From contig CANTUQ010000020.1 of NCBI GenBank assembly GCA_947683425.1, forward strand, positions 124,001 to 188,000: a stretch of 64,000 nucleotides of DNA, read 5' to 3'. A program made the position numbers and the translations under genes. The notes under the pieces are model-generated. The model was not told where the DNA came from. It worked only from the letters and a program-made list of their open reading frames with translations, and made no database searches. Positions 1-12,261 of this stretch are shown in pieces (the stretch's first letter is position 1; each line of letters starts with the position of its first letter). This stretch comes from Excoecaria cochinchinensis. Its lineage: Eukaryota; Streptophyta; Magnoliopsida; Malpighiales; Euphorbiaceae.

Positions 1-768
1 CTATGTCCACTATCCGGTGCTTTCCTCTTATGCTTTATTCTCTGCTTGATCAACTCCGATTCCTCTAACTTGATTGCTCCCGCCATAGTTAACCTAATGC
101 AAAACCGCCATAGCCGACAACAGTCCCCTAATCACCTCTTGCAATCCCTCCTGAAAGTGCCTACACCTAAACTCTTCCGTCAGCAATGGCTCGAGCACAT
201 ACTTACTCAACCGGCTAAACTCCTTCTCATACTCACTCACTGTCATACCCCTCTGCTTCAGACTGATAAACTCTCTCCAGTTGGCTTCTTGGTATGCCTT
301 CGTCATATACTTCTGTTCAAATTCTTGTTTGAAGAATTCCCAAGTCAACTCGGCTGGTCGTTGAGGGTTACGATGCACAAGCTCCCACCAATCGTACGCT
401 GACCCTTGAAGCAACAACACTGCACAAAGTACCCTCTGATTTGCGAGACAATTAATCTCTTACAAAATTCAGCCTACCCTCTTAATCCAAAACTCGGCCA
501 CATCCGATTGGTCCAATGCAGTTCAATAAAAATTTTCTGCTCCTCTCTTTCTTAACAATTCAGTCGGAGCCTTAGGAGCAGTCAACCTTTCTACCAACTG
601 AAGTAAACCTTGAACAAAGACCGGATTCTCATGACCAAAACCCATACCAGGAATCTCTTCTTGCTGATGCTGAGGAGCGAGTTGATCACCACTAACTGCA
701 CTAACACTGCCCGTTGTGTCACCCACGTTCTCACTTGGATGACTCCATCTAGATACTACACAAGACAA
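1..768 (-). pseudogene. E1 gag, chromovirus (partial, broken)
   Basis: Capsid-type Gag of a Ty3/gypsy chromovirus, which would package element RNA in virus-like particles. Read on the minus strand, the N-terminal part lies at 523-768 and the conserved retrotransposon Gag domain at 94-420. The domain shows the signature LLQGSAYDWWELV followed by TWEFFKQEFEQKY and a leucine-rich SEYEKEFSRLSKYV segment. A stop and frame change near 420-523 separate the two pieces, and the C-terminus runs off the window start. The N-terminal start lies about 95 bases inside the primer binding site, as expected for Gag. Lineage (Tekay/Del-like) is inferred from Gag style, primer site and LTR type. Confidence 0.8.
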
Positions 769-861
769 GAATCTTCTGCATTAGGCCACGACACAAAACT
801 GACTCTCATGCAAAGACTCGACACATAATAATTAAGGACAACCAGAACCGCCTAAACCGTC

Positions 862-873
862 GCTCTGATACCA
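862..873 (-). other. Primer binding site (tRNA-iMet type) of E1
   Basis: Minus-strand TGGTATCAGAGC matches the common plant retrotransposon primer site complementary to initiator tRNA-Met. It lies 3 bases inside the LTR edge at 877 and upstream of gag, which fixes the element's orientation. Confidence 0.9.
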
Positions 874-1184
874 AGCTGGTCACCCCCGTTAGAAGAATGC
901 CGGGTGCGCTACCGACACTCACTTATGACACGGCAAACATACATGCATAACAAATACATACTTACACTAAGCGGAAGCATTCACTAACAATAATAATAGA
1001 AAATCATGCATCATATATAATCAAAATATAGTTATATACAATATCAAAAGGTTACATCATGAATCCTTTACAAAATAATACATACAAAAAGAATTATAGG
1101 AGGGGACAAAAATAAATAACTCTACTCCTATGTGGCCAGCCTGCAGATGCACGACTCGAACGAAAATCCGAAATCCTGCCACCT

Positions 1185-1222
1185 GCACGGGAAAAGAACC
1201 CGTGCTAAGTGATAACGCTTAG
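1185..1222 (-). repeat. Double hairpin of the LTR 3' half (E1 copy)
   Basis: Two adjoining inverted repeats: arms GCACGGG / CCCGTGC (1185-1205), then CTAAGTGATAACGCTTAG (1205-1222). The same pair recurs in the LTRs at 12724, 19619, 30194, 43689, 54587 and 58308. Here one base of the second stem is changed (AAGTG opposite CGCTT, a G-T type pair). See the finding on the hairpin array. Confidence 0.8.
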
Positions 1223-1875
1223 TAGGGAGGAACAAAAACAACCGAACACTATATAATAATATCATGCATTAGTACATAAATGTAAACATGCATCAAAATA
1301 CAGAATTCACTAAGAATCAGAGGACAGAGATATATAAGTCAAGAATCACTATATGAAATTAGAATTGATAAGAGAAAGCGCTAAGCAATAACACTAACTA
1401 GAGTCACACGATATCCTAACACTTCAAACAATAGCCTGAATTTCACTGATGGAGGATACGGGAACACGACACGGGAGACAGAAGCCTCAAAACACTTTTT
1501 ACCCGAAGGTAGCACGGGAGATCGGTGTCTCAAAACATTTTATCAGTACACGGAGATTGACCATCTTGGAGGTCGCCCGAAAGACCCAAACGGGGTCAAC
1601 ACTGGCAGCTGCACTCACTAACCCTTCTTAAAAGTGCTTAATTATCCACTACCTTGACACTTCAGGCTCGACAACTCACTCTCAATCACAACACTATAGA
1701 ATCAAAGCAAGTCTCAAATCAAAACTCCAACATCATATTTATTCACTACTACGACACTAGTACAATAATGTCAACAAGACATAAACACAAACATATACCA
1801 AGAAATAGTGAGAAACCATGCAAAGTGGGGCAAAATATCACATTCAGAAAATAAGGCAGGGAGGAAGGGCCTCTG

Positions 1876-2176
1876 TCGCGATTGCAACAGGTGTTGCACA
1901 AGCGACAGAGCACGGGGTACCTCATCGTGGGCTCATGTTAGAAGCCATGCTCGCAACGAAGCACGCTTGACAGACTTACACAAAACTTAGCACTGTTGTG
2001 CTCGCGACAGAGACCGGCTGTCTCCTCCTCGCGCGCATACTCAGCAGCATGCTAGCGTTGCGGACTCGAGCTACTGAGCTCCCTATCATGCTCTTGACAT
2101 ACGTCGAGATAGCGACAGAGGGCTCATCGGCAACAAGGGGCCATTCCGCACTCTGTCGCGCTCGCGACAGGGCCTA
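1876..2176. repeat. CpG-rich palindrome cluster in E1 LTR
   Basis: In an AT-rich LTR this 300-base stretch is dense in TGTCGCG / CGCGACA half-sites. Examples are CTGTCGCGATTGCAACAG at 1876, the GACAGAG-bearing pieces near 2015 and 2115, and CTGTCGCGCTCGCGACAG near 2155-2172. It corresponds to the clusters at 11848, 30918, 42229 and 55399. No ORF of interest. Confidence 0.75.
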
Positions 2177-3338
2177 AAATTGCCCAGAATCTGCACTTTC
2201 CAGCTCTCCTACACACTTAACCTCCAAAACCACTCATTCAATCATGCACAAACACTTATCTCAGTGCTCCCATGCATACAAAACATGCTCATGATTAATA
2301 TACACTTAACTTTACACTAACTTGAACAAGAAATCACAATTAATCATCAAGAACACACAAAGCATACTGTGACGCGCGCCGAACCTCGCGGCCACCCGAA
2401 AGCCCGCTTTAGGGCGATCAGGAGAGGTTCATAAAAACTTGTAAGGTATTTACAAGCTACGCCTATTTTGGGCAACAATGAGGTTTCTTGGAGTCACCAT
2501 GGGTCGTCTAGCCTCGTCGAGCCTAAGACGGCGCATACATATCCATCATGGGCTAGCCAGAGAGATCTTGGAGGTCTCAGCCTCTACCCCCTGGAGCCTG
2601 GGATTTGTAAATTTAAGCCTTTTGGTGAGACTCAAGAGGTGTCTTGGAAGTCCTAGACCTCTCGCCTTACTGAGCCCCAAAGACTAGAGTGAGTTCGGGA
2701 CTTCTCATTTATTTGTACCTTGATTAAAATTATAAATAAATTTTTAATTTTATTATTTCACCATCTTTCCACACGATGCATTTTAATTAAAGGCGCAATC
2801 ATTCACGTCAAAAGCAGTAAATGGAAGCAAAAATCAAAATAAGGCACTCAAAAAAATATATTACAATAACACTAGGAGCGGAATACAACTCCCATTTGTA
2901 AAAGTGCAATACATACATAAAACGGGGTATTCATTGGAATGAGGACATTGGTCCTACCATGCATATTTTATTACAAAAATGATTTTTCATGAAGCGTCAA
3001 TTTTATTGGCTAAAACGGGACATTGGTCTGCAACTTCCGAGAAAATCCCAAAGTTAATTGTTAGAAAGCTTTTGGCCCTTTTTTTTAACGACATTAAAAC
3101 CATTTTCATAATAACATGAATGAAAGGTAAGGGTAAAGAAAGAACCCGAATGGAAGTCCTCAGATTGGATCAACCACCATCTTTTAGAACTCCAACTCCA
3201 AATGGTCAGAACATAACTCATAGGGATAAACACGTTAGCATCAAAAGCGTGACTAAAAAAAAAAATAAAAGAACGAGAAACTCTAATAGAAATAAGTTGA
3301 AAGATAAAATTTATAAATTAAAAAACATGAGAGTTTGC

Positions 3339-3379
3339 CTAGGGACGGCCTCCTGCACTGTGCCAGTGGCCGTCCCTAG
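3339..3379. repeat. Long hairpin, arms CTAGGGACGGCC
   Basis: Perfect 12-bp arms CTAGGGACGGCC (3339-3350) and GGCCGTCCCTAG (3368-3379) around a 17-base loop. The same GGGACGG / CCGTCCC word recurs in the cluster at 4085-4275 in the same solo LTR. Confidence 0.85.
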
Positions 3380-4079
3380 TATGGCGAAACAAGTAAAAAG
3401 AAAAACTTTCAGTTCTTTTGTAAAAGATTATAAAATAGAATAAAAAAATATATAAAAAAATTAATGTAAATCAAATTAAATTATACAAATATTAGTCCAG
3501 AATGTTTACCCTCGCATTTTACCTTTTAAGGCGAATGTCGAATGATTTAAGTCCCCGTATACTTCGCAAGGATCAAATAAAAGACAGATCAGAGAAAGAA
3601 AATTTATGTTGCTCTTTCCTTGAAAATTTGATAGCAATCGAGTGTCCGAATTAGCTGTATTGATGGAAACGAATGAATTTCGTTACCTCAAATTGGTTTA
3701 ATTCGCAAGAAAAATTTGAAGAAATCACTTAATTCGAAGAAATTTTATCAAATAAAATTCTGCAAATGAACAGAGATTTATAAACTTTTGAGTAAATTGC
3801 TCAATAAAAACCTTTTCTAAAAAACAATCTCTCAAAAAAATTAACTTTTCTCCAAAGAATTTTCACTTTTCTCACCAAAATTCTCAAAACTTCTAACCCC
3901 TAAAACTGAAATTTGATCCCCTAATTATAGGATTTTAGGAGATAATTCAAATAAGCCTCAACCCAAAGTTTGAATTTTATAAGGACTTTAAAATTCAAAT
4001 TTTTAATAAATCTTATCCCCATTTTGAAAGAAAAGAGATTAAATTTTATCCAATCCGGCGTGATCTGGTCAGTTAACGT

Positions 4080-4275
4080 ACCGATGGGCATCCCTGCAGA
4101 TACCGACGGCCGTCCCTACTAAGGGCACACGCGGGAAACCGACTACAAATGGGGCGCGGTACTAGGGACAGGCATCCCTATACAGCCACGTGCCCGTCCC
4201 CACAATGCATAGAGACGGGGATCACCCCAAGTAGGGATGGGCGCCCCTACATAGACGGGCATCCCGTCTGTGGAG
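4080..4275. repeat. Cluster of CCGTCCC / GGGACGG palindromes
   Basis: About 195 bases holding repeated short words such as GATGGGCATCCC, GACGGCCGTCCC, AGGGACAGGCATCCCT and ACGGGCATCCCGT, many self-complementary. In element (minus) orientation the cluster is upstream of a TATA-like CTTATAAAAT (plus 3974-3983), similar to clusters placed before the TATA boxes at 46682 and 52745. Confidence 0.7.
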
Positions 4276-5423
4276 CAAAACTCCCAATTTCAACCAAAAA
4301 TTTATCAAACTCTTTCAAAGCTCCATGCTATAGAAAAAGATTTTAATCATCGCGAAACATGAAAGACGAAAACCTCCAAATTTCATCCATTTATGCGAAA
4401 ACTGACATTGATCTCTTCGTCGGGTAACTCTGACCTGGACTGCCTCAAGACCCAGTGTCTACACATACTTTACCCTAACACAACTGTTTCACTCCAACTA
4501 ACATGCAAATCACTACAATTTGAATCACACTAAACCAGCAATCCAATTAATCACATACATGCATTTACATATAAATTAACACTCAACATCACTAATAACA
4601 TGCAACCACAAAGTACATCTGATCCAAGGAGAAATTAGGGGAACACTCCCAAACCTGAAATGAAGCTTCAATCCGACCTCTACTCTTCAAGGCACCACTT
4701 TATCCTTGCCCTTGCTCTTTCTTCTCTCCTCCGATTCTTGCACAAAACCCAGCCACAACACTCACTTAATCAAACCATACATTACTAAATCGAAAATCAG
4801 AAATAAGAAGGAGAAGAAGAACCCGAAGAAACTCAAGAAATCCAGGCCACTAACCTTACAAACCCAGCTCAAACCTTCAGAATTTCCACTCAAAACTCAA
4901 GGAAAACACAAGAGAGAGGAAATGAGAGCAGAAAATGGAAGTAAGAGAGAGAGAGGGGACGGGAAAGTGAAACACAAGGGAGGAGGGGCAGCTTCCACGA
5001 GAAGCTTCAACGAAAACTGCCCTCCCTTGCCTCTCTCCTCCTTTTTCCATTCAATGCTCAGCTACCCTGTCCACTTGGCAAGATCCTAATGGCCCAAAGC
5101 ATCCCATTTGACTTACATAACCCTACGCACCATACTTCTCTCACACCATCCAAGGCACTACACACACAATCCACTAGATTAATCCATAACAAATATCCTA
5201 CATCCATAGTACAAAACACACAAACCACTAGATCACTTCTTCAATCACTCTTGTTACCAAACACTACACACACGCTAGATGATTCCTCTCTTAACCTATT
5301 TAATTAATATCTTTGCAATTAAGTCCTTATTATCCAAATTTTCTCTTACTCAGATTACTGAAACACCCTTAATTTTCTGACTTATCACGCAAATTTCGAC
5401 TAGGCCCTTTTTGGGTTGTTACA

Positions 5424-5740
5424 CAGCCAATTTGGTTACCACCGTGATATACCATGCACTCCCAAACAGAATGTAAAATGTTGTATCTAACGTTCACAAC
5501 CAGTTTGGTTATCACCTTGAGGTACATCACACTTGCGGACATAATGCATGCTATGGCACCTCATGGTCACAACCAATTTGGTTGTCACCGTGACATACCA
5601 TGCTCAGTCAGGCAGAATGGAGTTCCTGAATACCTCACGGTGGCAATCTCTTTGGTTGTCACCATGACCTATGTAAAAACACCATAACATAGCTGTGTTT
5701 TTCCAAAGCACAGTTGTGCTCCCTGTCTCAATTCTCATAT
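5424..5740. repeat. Palindrome cluster based on ACCAATTTGGT
   Basis: Four spaced units: CCAATTTGG (5426), ACCAGTTTGGT (near 5501), CACAACCAATTTGGTTGTC (near 5568, near-perfect inverted repeat) and a decayed unit near 5645. All but the first are followed by CACC and two are near GTGATATACC/GTGACATACC. AGCACAGTTGTGCT at about 5709 is a further palindrome. A different sequence from the TCGCGA clusters, but the same clustered layout. Confidence 0.75.
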
Positions 5741-6730
5741 CACTTTCAAGACCTCAAAGCTCATTTCCTTTTTGTCATTCAAACCAACTCATTTTTCAAC
5801 AATAACAATTAACACATACATGATTTCCATTAAGCCAATCTTATTCAATTGAATACAAATCACAACCACTTTCACACCATTCACATGGCGCACTTACATA
5901 GCTTAATACTTAACATTCCACTCAAATCTTCATGAACACAACATTAGTCTTATAACCTACTGAACCCAACCAACTTATTCATTTACATCTTTAGGGAGTC
6001 CTACTACTAATTTAGTTCATGCTTAGTCAAATTATACAAGCAAATACAAAACATGCCAATACACTTATAGGGTTAGTTCCCAAAGCTCATCGCTTAAGCT
6101 CCTAGCGTTCACTTAGCACTCGATTCTCCAATTTTTGCCTTTCCCTTGTCTTTCTTTACTCCTTCCTCTACAAATACCATTCCAATTTCCAGATTTGGAC
6201 ATAATTCATCAATCCTCAATCCACATCAAACCAAAACCAGAAAGAGTAGAAGATAGAACAAGTAATTGACCACTTACCTTGCAAATGCAATAACTTAGTA
6301 TACCTTCAATTAACTTGATTACTATAATAGAATTCATGAAATCAATTGGAAACTCATAAGAAACTCACGGATGAAAAATGAAAAAGAAGCATAAATTGAT
6401 GAAAGAGATAATGGCAGAACTCAAGCAAGGAGTGGCCCTTTCTCTCTCCTCAATTCTATATATTGCATGAGAATGGTGGTGGTGGTAGCACAATGAAGTG
6501 CCACACGGATTCCACCTTCAGCAAATCTGCCCTCCACTAACTTATTTAATCTCCATTTAATATTAGTTAATCCTCAATTATCTTAATGATGCAAACTTAC
6601 AACTTGGCCACTTAACTTTCCTTTAGTTTCTCAATTAGGTCCTTACTTTTATTACAATCAAGTTCACATTACACCCTTAGTTAATCTAATTATACCAATT
6701 ACAACTAGGGTACATTTTCGGCCTTTACTA
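5424..6730 (-). mobile_element. 3' LTR of E2 (chromovirus), partial
   Basis: The right edge GGCCTTTACTA (LTR start TAGTAAAGGCC in element orientation) adjoins the polypurine tract at 6731. The start is an altered form of the TGTAA...GGCC start of related LTRs. The left side is cut by the insertion of E1, so the rest lies outside the window. Between the palindrome cluster (5424-5740) and the polypurine tract I see AT-rich LTR sequence with a G/T run near 6470-6487 and no genes. Confidence 0.8.
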
Positions 6731-6770
6731 CTCTCCCCTCTTAAAAAGAATTTTGTCCATGAAATTCATA
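6731..6770 (-). other. Polypurine tract of E2
   Basis: On the minus strand the run CATGGACAAAATTCTTTTT precedes AAGAGGGGAGAG, then the LTR. This is the decayed form of the chromovirus plus-strand primer seen intact at 36352-36389 and 57338-57376. Confidence 0.75.
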
Positions 6771-6786
6771 CTTGAGTCAAATAAGT

Positions 6787-8041
6787 GAGGATGCTACTCC
6801 CGCATAGCCACTTAAGATTCCCATGTTGCCTCCTCCACGCCATGGTGTTGCCAGAGCACTTTCACAAGTGGAATTTGTTTATTCCGAAGCTGTCTTATCT
6901 CCATTGCCAGAATTGCTTTAGGTTTCTCATCATAAGAGAAATCTGGCTGAACTTTGACTTCTTGTACAGATAACACATGAGATTCATCCGATCGATACCT
7001 TCTCAACATAGGCACATGGAAGACATCATGAAGCTTAGCTAAAGCCGGAGGCAATGCAAACCGATAAGCCACTGAGTCCACTCTATCTAACACATCATAT
7101 GGTCCAATGAACCTCGGACTCAATTTCCCTTTCTTGCCAAACCTCAATACCTTCCTCTAAGGAGACACTTTTAAAAACACTTTGTCACCTATTTCAAATT
7201 CAATGTTCCTTCTCTTCAAATCCGCAGAAGACTTCTGTCTGTCACTGGCTGCTTTTAATCGCTACGATATAAGCTTTGCTTTTTCTTCTATATCTCGCAC
7301 AAACTCGGGTCCAACAATTTTATGTTCACCCAATTCTATCCAGGAAACTGGCGTACGGTACTTCCTTCCATATAAGACTTCATAAGGCGCCATGCTAACA
7401 CTTGTCTGCTAACTGTCGTTATAAGCAAATTCCATGAGTGGAAGATACTTATCCCAACTCTTTGAGAAGTCTAGAACACATGCTCGCATTAAATCTTCAA
7501 GTACCTGAATGACCCTCTCCGACAGTCCATCTGTCTGCGGATGAAATACAGTACTGAAGTTCAACTTAGTACCCAGTGCAGCCTGTAAACTCCTCCAAAA
7601 CATAGAGGTGAATCTTGGATCTCTATCAAAAATAATAGATAAAGGTACCCCATGCAGTCTAATAATCTCCCGCACATACAATTCAACTAACTGATCCATT
7701 GAATAGTCCATTCAAATCGGTATAAAGTGAGCTAATTTTAAAAATTTTTCCACTATAACCCACACTGTAACCTATTGCTTTAAAGTCAAAGGCAGTCCAA
7801 AAATAAAATCCATGGTGATATTGTCCCATTTCCATTGTGGAATAGAAAGAGGATTCAATAACCCATGTGGAACCTGGTGTTCCACCTTCACTTGCTGACA
7901 TGTTAAACATTTTGACACATAGTCTACAATGTCCTTCTTCATACATGGCCACTAATATAGTTGCTTTAAATCCTGATACATTTTGTTCCCACTTGGATGC
8001 ATAGTAAAAATAGTATTATGGGCCTTATACATCAATCTCTT
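6787..8041 (-). pseudogene. E2 pol: integrase and chromodomain end
   Basis: 3' part of a chromovirus polyprotein. In minus-strand order: HHCC zinc-binding part with CLTCQQVK (about 7900-7915); integrase core with TMDFI (first Asp, near 7800), FDRDPRFTS (second Asp, near 7620) and TDGLSERVIQ (Glu, near 7520); the GPY region KLSPRFIGPYDV (near 7110); and a chromodomain end, LRNKQIPLVKVLWQHHGVE (6815-6890), typical of Tekay-like elements. Several stops and frame changes break it (near 7405, 7715, 7800 and 7955). It is cut at 8041 by E3; the N-terminal side of pol is not found in this window. Confidence 0.88.
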
Positions 8042-9239
8042 TGTGACGCAGGCCAAACCTCGGGGCACCCCGAACGCCCGCTTTTAGGGTGATCGAGAGC
8101 GGTTCATAAAACTTGTAAGAAATTACAAGTGCGTCCATTTTGGGCGACAAGAAGGTTTCCTGGATTCGCCACCCAATAGAACATTGGGAAAGGTTGTCTA
8201 GCCTCAGTGAGCCTAAAACAGCGCTGCTATGTCCATTTTGGACAAGCTAAAGGGGTCTTGGTGGCCCCATCCTAATAGAACATTTGGATTGCCCTCTCGC
8301 CTCGTGGAGCCTAAGACTATATAAGTTGGGCCTTTTTTAGGACACAAGAGGTGTCTTGGAGGTGCTACCCCAATAGAACATTGAGGTGGCCCTCTCGCCT
8401 CATTGAGCCTAAAGACCAGAGAAGGTTTGGGACTTCCCATTTATTCATACCTTGGCTAAGTTTATAATTGACTTTTGAATTTATCGTTTCATCCCATTTC
8501 TCATTTAATTCAGTGAAATTTAATTTAACGTGCATATCAATCACATAATGAAAGTGGTAAATAAAGTAAATGAAAGCAAAATAAATTACAACAAAACTAG
8601 GGGTGGAATACAACCCCCATTGTAAACAAAAAAACAAATCATACATAAAATGGGCTATTTGTTAAAGATGAGGACATTGGTCCTCACATGCATGTTTAAA
8701 GAAAATAATTTTAAGGTGACAATTTATTTTGGATGGAAGAAACTAGGACATTGGTCCCATTTTTATTAAAAAAAATCCAAGTTTATTTAATAGAAATATT
8801 TTTGTGATTTTTTTTATTAACGTGCATGAGAAAATAAATTTATTAAAAATTACATAATAAAAATACAATAAACCCAAAAAAAAACTAAAGAATGGCGAAT
8901 CCACCCGAAAAGTATCTCCAAATCTCCATGAGCTCCCACTTGGTATGGAAAAAAATACTCACACATAAAAATAAGTATTGAAAATAAACGAAAAACAAAT
9001 AAAAGTGAAGTTAGTAATAAAAAAAAATATTGTAAACATGTAATAAAGATAATTAAAATAAAAATAAATAAACATGCATCATGTATGGCAAATCAATTAA
9101 AGTTCATAATAAAATATGCAACTTTTCATATTAACAATTCAACATACATAAAAAATATATATGATAACAAGCATAAAACTCACTGAGCATGAAAAAATAA
9201 ACAACAATAAAAATAAAATTCAAAAAACATAAATATTAA

Positions 9240-9358
9240 CAATAAAATTTAACATGCCTAAAAATATAAATAATAATAATAATAATTCTAGTAACAAATT
9301 ATAACAATAAACAAGGATAATAAAAATAATAATAATGATAGTAGTAGTAGTAGTAGTA

Positions 9359-9404
<46 letters not shown>

Positions 9405-9694
9405 TAATAACAATAATAATAATATTGCAAATAATGATAATAATGATAATAATAATAATACTTAGAATGATAAATCACAATAATAATAATAATAAAACAC
9501 AATAACAACCAAGGCATATGAACAATCAAATAAACATGCAAGAATAACAAGAAATAAAATAAATATAACATATTAAAACATGATAAATAATAATACCAAT
9601 AAAAATAACAATAATAATATATGAACAACAATAATCATAATCATAATCATAAAAATAGAAACAAAAGATGAATAATCAAATAAAGAGCAAAAGG

Positions 9695-9775
<81 letters not shown>

Positions 9776-9780
9776 TGAAC
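9240..9780. repeat. Imperfect (TAA/AAT)n microsatellite
   Basis: Long runs of AATAATAAT with interruptions (GTAGTAGTAG at 9338-9360; pure runs at 9361-9402, 9698-9730 and 9736-9773). Six-frame reading yields poly-Tyr and poly-Leu ORFs that are artefacts. Confidence 0.95.
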
Positions 9781-10394
9781 AATTAAATAAGAACACAAGA
9801 AATGAGAAGTAAAAAATAATAGATCTAAAAGAATTTACATGATAACTATTTAATTGTAAATAAAAATTGAATTAAAAATTAAGCCAAAAATGCTTACCCT
9901 CAAAATTTAGCTTGATTAAATGAAGGTAAATGATCAAATTCCTTGTCTTGATTTGTAAGAATAATATTAGAAAAATAAAATATTGAAAAGAAATTTTAAC
10001 TAAAGAACAAACAAATAATTTATTTGTCTCAAGCTAAAAATTGTTAAATAAAAAGGAAGAAAATTCCCAAGAACAAAAATTGCTCTTTTTTGCTTTGAGA
10101 ATTATCCTAGAAAATCCTTTATAAATTGAGAGAATTTGCTTTTTGAAGAAAGATGAAGAAGAAGAAAAGAATTTTCTAAAGAAAATCCCCCTTAATTCTC
10201 TCTCTAAAAATGATTTTATATCTCCCAAAAAAATCAGATTTTTAATGAAAAAATTAAAATCAATTTAATTTTCATAACCACAAAAAACTAGTAAATTTGA
10301 AAGGTTGGAAAATAAAAGGTTTTAGAATTAAATTTTATGAAAAAAAATGAAGAAAAAACATTAAAAAATGAAGAAAAAAGGCCAAAATGGCCAA

Positions 10395-10528
10395 AAAAGG
10401 CTGTCGAGGGCGAATCCGCGCGCACAGGGGCAAGCGACGACCGTCGGCGTGCCCGATGAGGAGGCCATCTCTCTCTCACAGTGCGCGTACTGGGCGCTAC
10501 TTGTCGTCCAGCGCGCGGGCGAGCGCTC
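10395..10528. repeat. CpG-rich block in E3 LTR (continues at 13054-13090)
   Basis: An abrupt GC-rich stretch in AT-rich LTR sequence with words GCGCGC, CGACGACCGTCG and GCGCGCGGGCGAGCGC. The solo LTR E4 inserted into it. After rejoining, the block continues at 13054-13090 (CGCGCCCCGCGCGCTGGGG). It resembles the palindrome clusters of the other LTRs by position and composition. Confidence 0.6.
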
Positions 10529-11818
10529 TGTAATAACCCAAAAAGGGCCTAGTTGGAATTCTCAAGATAAGTCAGAAAGTAAGGGGTATTTTCGGTAATT
10601 TGCGCATGTGGGAATTTGGATAACTAAGGACTAAAGGTTAAGTGAGAAATCATCTAGTGTGTGTGTGGTGTATGGTAACAAGGTTGATGGAAGAAGTAAT
10701 CTAGTGGTTTGTGTGTTTGGTACCTTGGATGTAGGATATTTTGATGAGGGTTTATCTAGTGAGGTGGGTGCATGGTAACTTGGATGTAAAATGTTTTATA
10801 AGAGTTAATATGGTGTGAGAGAAGTATGGTGCCTTGGGACATGAAAGTCAAAGTGGTGGAATGTAGGGCCCAATAGGAGCTTGACACATAGGATGGGTAG
10901 ATAGAGGCATTTAATGCAAAGAAAGAAAAGAAGAGAGAGGAAAGCAAAGAGCAGATTTTTCTGCTTCTTCTTCTTCTTTTTCACGTTTACTCTTCTCCTC
11001 CCTCTCCTTTTCTTTTCTTTTCTGCTCTCTCTACTCTCTTGTGTGTGTGCTCAACGTGCTTTCTCAAGATTTGAGGTTGGATTTATGAGTTTAAGAGCTG
11101 GGTTTTGAAAGGTAAGTGCTTAGATTGGTTGAGGTTTCTTCTTCTTTATTTCTGGTTTTGTATGAGTGAGTGAATGGCTTGATTTAAGTGTGTTCTTGGC
11201 TGGGTGTGCAAGAGTTTGGGTGTTAAGAAGAAGATCAAAGGCTAGGATTGTGGGTTCTTGAAGATGGAGGTTCTGAGCTTCAATTTCAAGGTTTGGGAGC
11301 ATTGATTTCTACATTTGAGTTTTGAGTTGTCTCTGCCCTAATTCTTCTTGGATCATGGATGTGTATTTGTTTTTCATTTTTAGAAGTTTGAGTGCTTTGA
11401 TATGAGCTTATGCATGTAATTGTTTGGGAGTTGATTTTGGCTACCCTGTTAATGGATGGTTTTTGCCCTAGTTCTCATTTGGATTGAATGCGTGTTTGTG
11501 TCCTTTAATTCTTGATATCTTGAATGTTTTGTTTGGGTAAATGCATGTATTGATCATGTAGCGAATATGAGTTAAATATTAGTGATATAGTGAGGATTAT
11601 ATGTGTATTTTTGAAGAACATGAACATGATATGTAAATGAAATTCTGGGTTTGGTTTTGATGGCATTCATGATGAATTAATGTTTGATTATTGTGTAAAA
11701 TGTGTTTATTTGGCTTTGGGAATGTTCTGGAGGTGTAATAGAGGCTTGAGGTAAGATTTATGCATGTTTGATTGGAGTGTGTGTCCGTGGTTTTCAAAAC
11801 ATAGAGTTATAGTGCCTT

Positions 11819-12013
11819 TTTGGGCTGGAAAAAAATCATCTCTGTCACGAGCGCGACTTTGTCGCGATCACGACAGAAATGATTTTCCCTACCATCGTGT
11901 TTTTCTGCATTTTAGAGAGGGGGCATCCGAGTCGTGCTCCAGTAGCACTAGTTGTGGTCCTCCCCTCTGTTCTCCGCAGTGCCTTCTCCTTTGTTCCAGT
12001 CACGCTCGCGACA
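11819..12013. repeat. TGTCGCG palindromes in E4
   Basis: A compound hairpin centred near 11857: half-sites TCTGTCACGAGCGCGAC and GTCGCGATCACGACAGA, flanked by AAAATCAT on the left and ATGATTTT on the right, so complementarity extends beyond the core. A second half-unit GTCACGCTCGCGACAG lies at 11999-12014. Confidence 0.75.
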
Positions 12014-12247
12014 GTAGGACTTCTCTTTTGCATTGTTTTGATTCTGAATTATCCTCTTCTTGTCTTGTTCTGCATGTTTTCTTTCTAGTGCATGATTTAG
12101 ACTTATTTATACTACAATTATTGCATTATTAGAGTTTGTAATGATAATTTTTGGGCATGTTAATGTTTCTATTTGTTTTACCCAATTATGTCAAATATTT
12201 CAACTTGAGTGAGTAAGTTTGGCCTGAAATGTCAGTGTAGTGGATAG

Positions 12248-12261
12248 ATAAGCATGCTTAT
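12248..12261. repeat. GCATGC palindrome (E4 form)
   Basis: ATAAGCATGCTTAT, a perfect 14-bp palindrome next to GGATAG. The homologous site in other LTRs is TTAGGCATGCCTAA (21080, 42887), so both arms changed together. Confidence 0.8.

Larger units (their letters stand above)
2368..4463 (-). mobile_element. Solo LTR, Tat-like, 2096 bp
   Basis: The plus strand starts TGTGACGCGCGCC and ends CCCAGTGTCTACA, matching the ends of the E3 3' LTR (8042-13322). It is flanked on both sides by CATAC (2363-2367 and 4464-4468), a 5-bp target duplication. E1 LTR sequence resumes across the junction. No internal region is present, so this is a solo LTR left by LTR-LTR recombination. Coding-like ORFs inside are short and not supported. 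Confidence 0.93.
877..5423 (-). mobile_element. 5' LTR of E1 (chromovirus), split by a solo LTR
   Basis: The left edge (the LTR 3' end in element orientation) adjoins the primer site and reads TGGTCACCCCC on the plus strand. The right edge ends GGGTTGTTACA, giving minus-strand start TGTAACAACCCAAAAAGGG, nearly the same as the start of the solo LTR at 10529. After removing the nested solo LTR (2368-4463) and its 5-bp duplication, the LTR is about 2.45 kb, close to the 2525-bp copy at 10529-13053. A purine/pyrimidine-rich leader stretch lies near 4790-5040. The duplication on the right is probably CAGCC (5424-5428); its partner is outside the window. Confidence 0.85.

Noticed and set aside
9299..9782. 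110- and 69-residue minus-strand ORFs rich in Tyr and Leu
   Set aside because: Direct translation of the TAA/AAT microsatellite; no gene evidence.
11764..12132. 122-residue ORF in solo LTR E4
   Set aside because: Cys/Ser/Leu-rich low-complexity reading of a CT-rich LTR stretch; no support.
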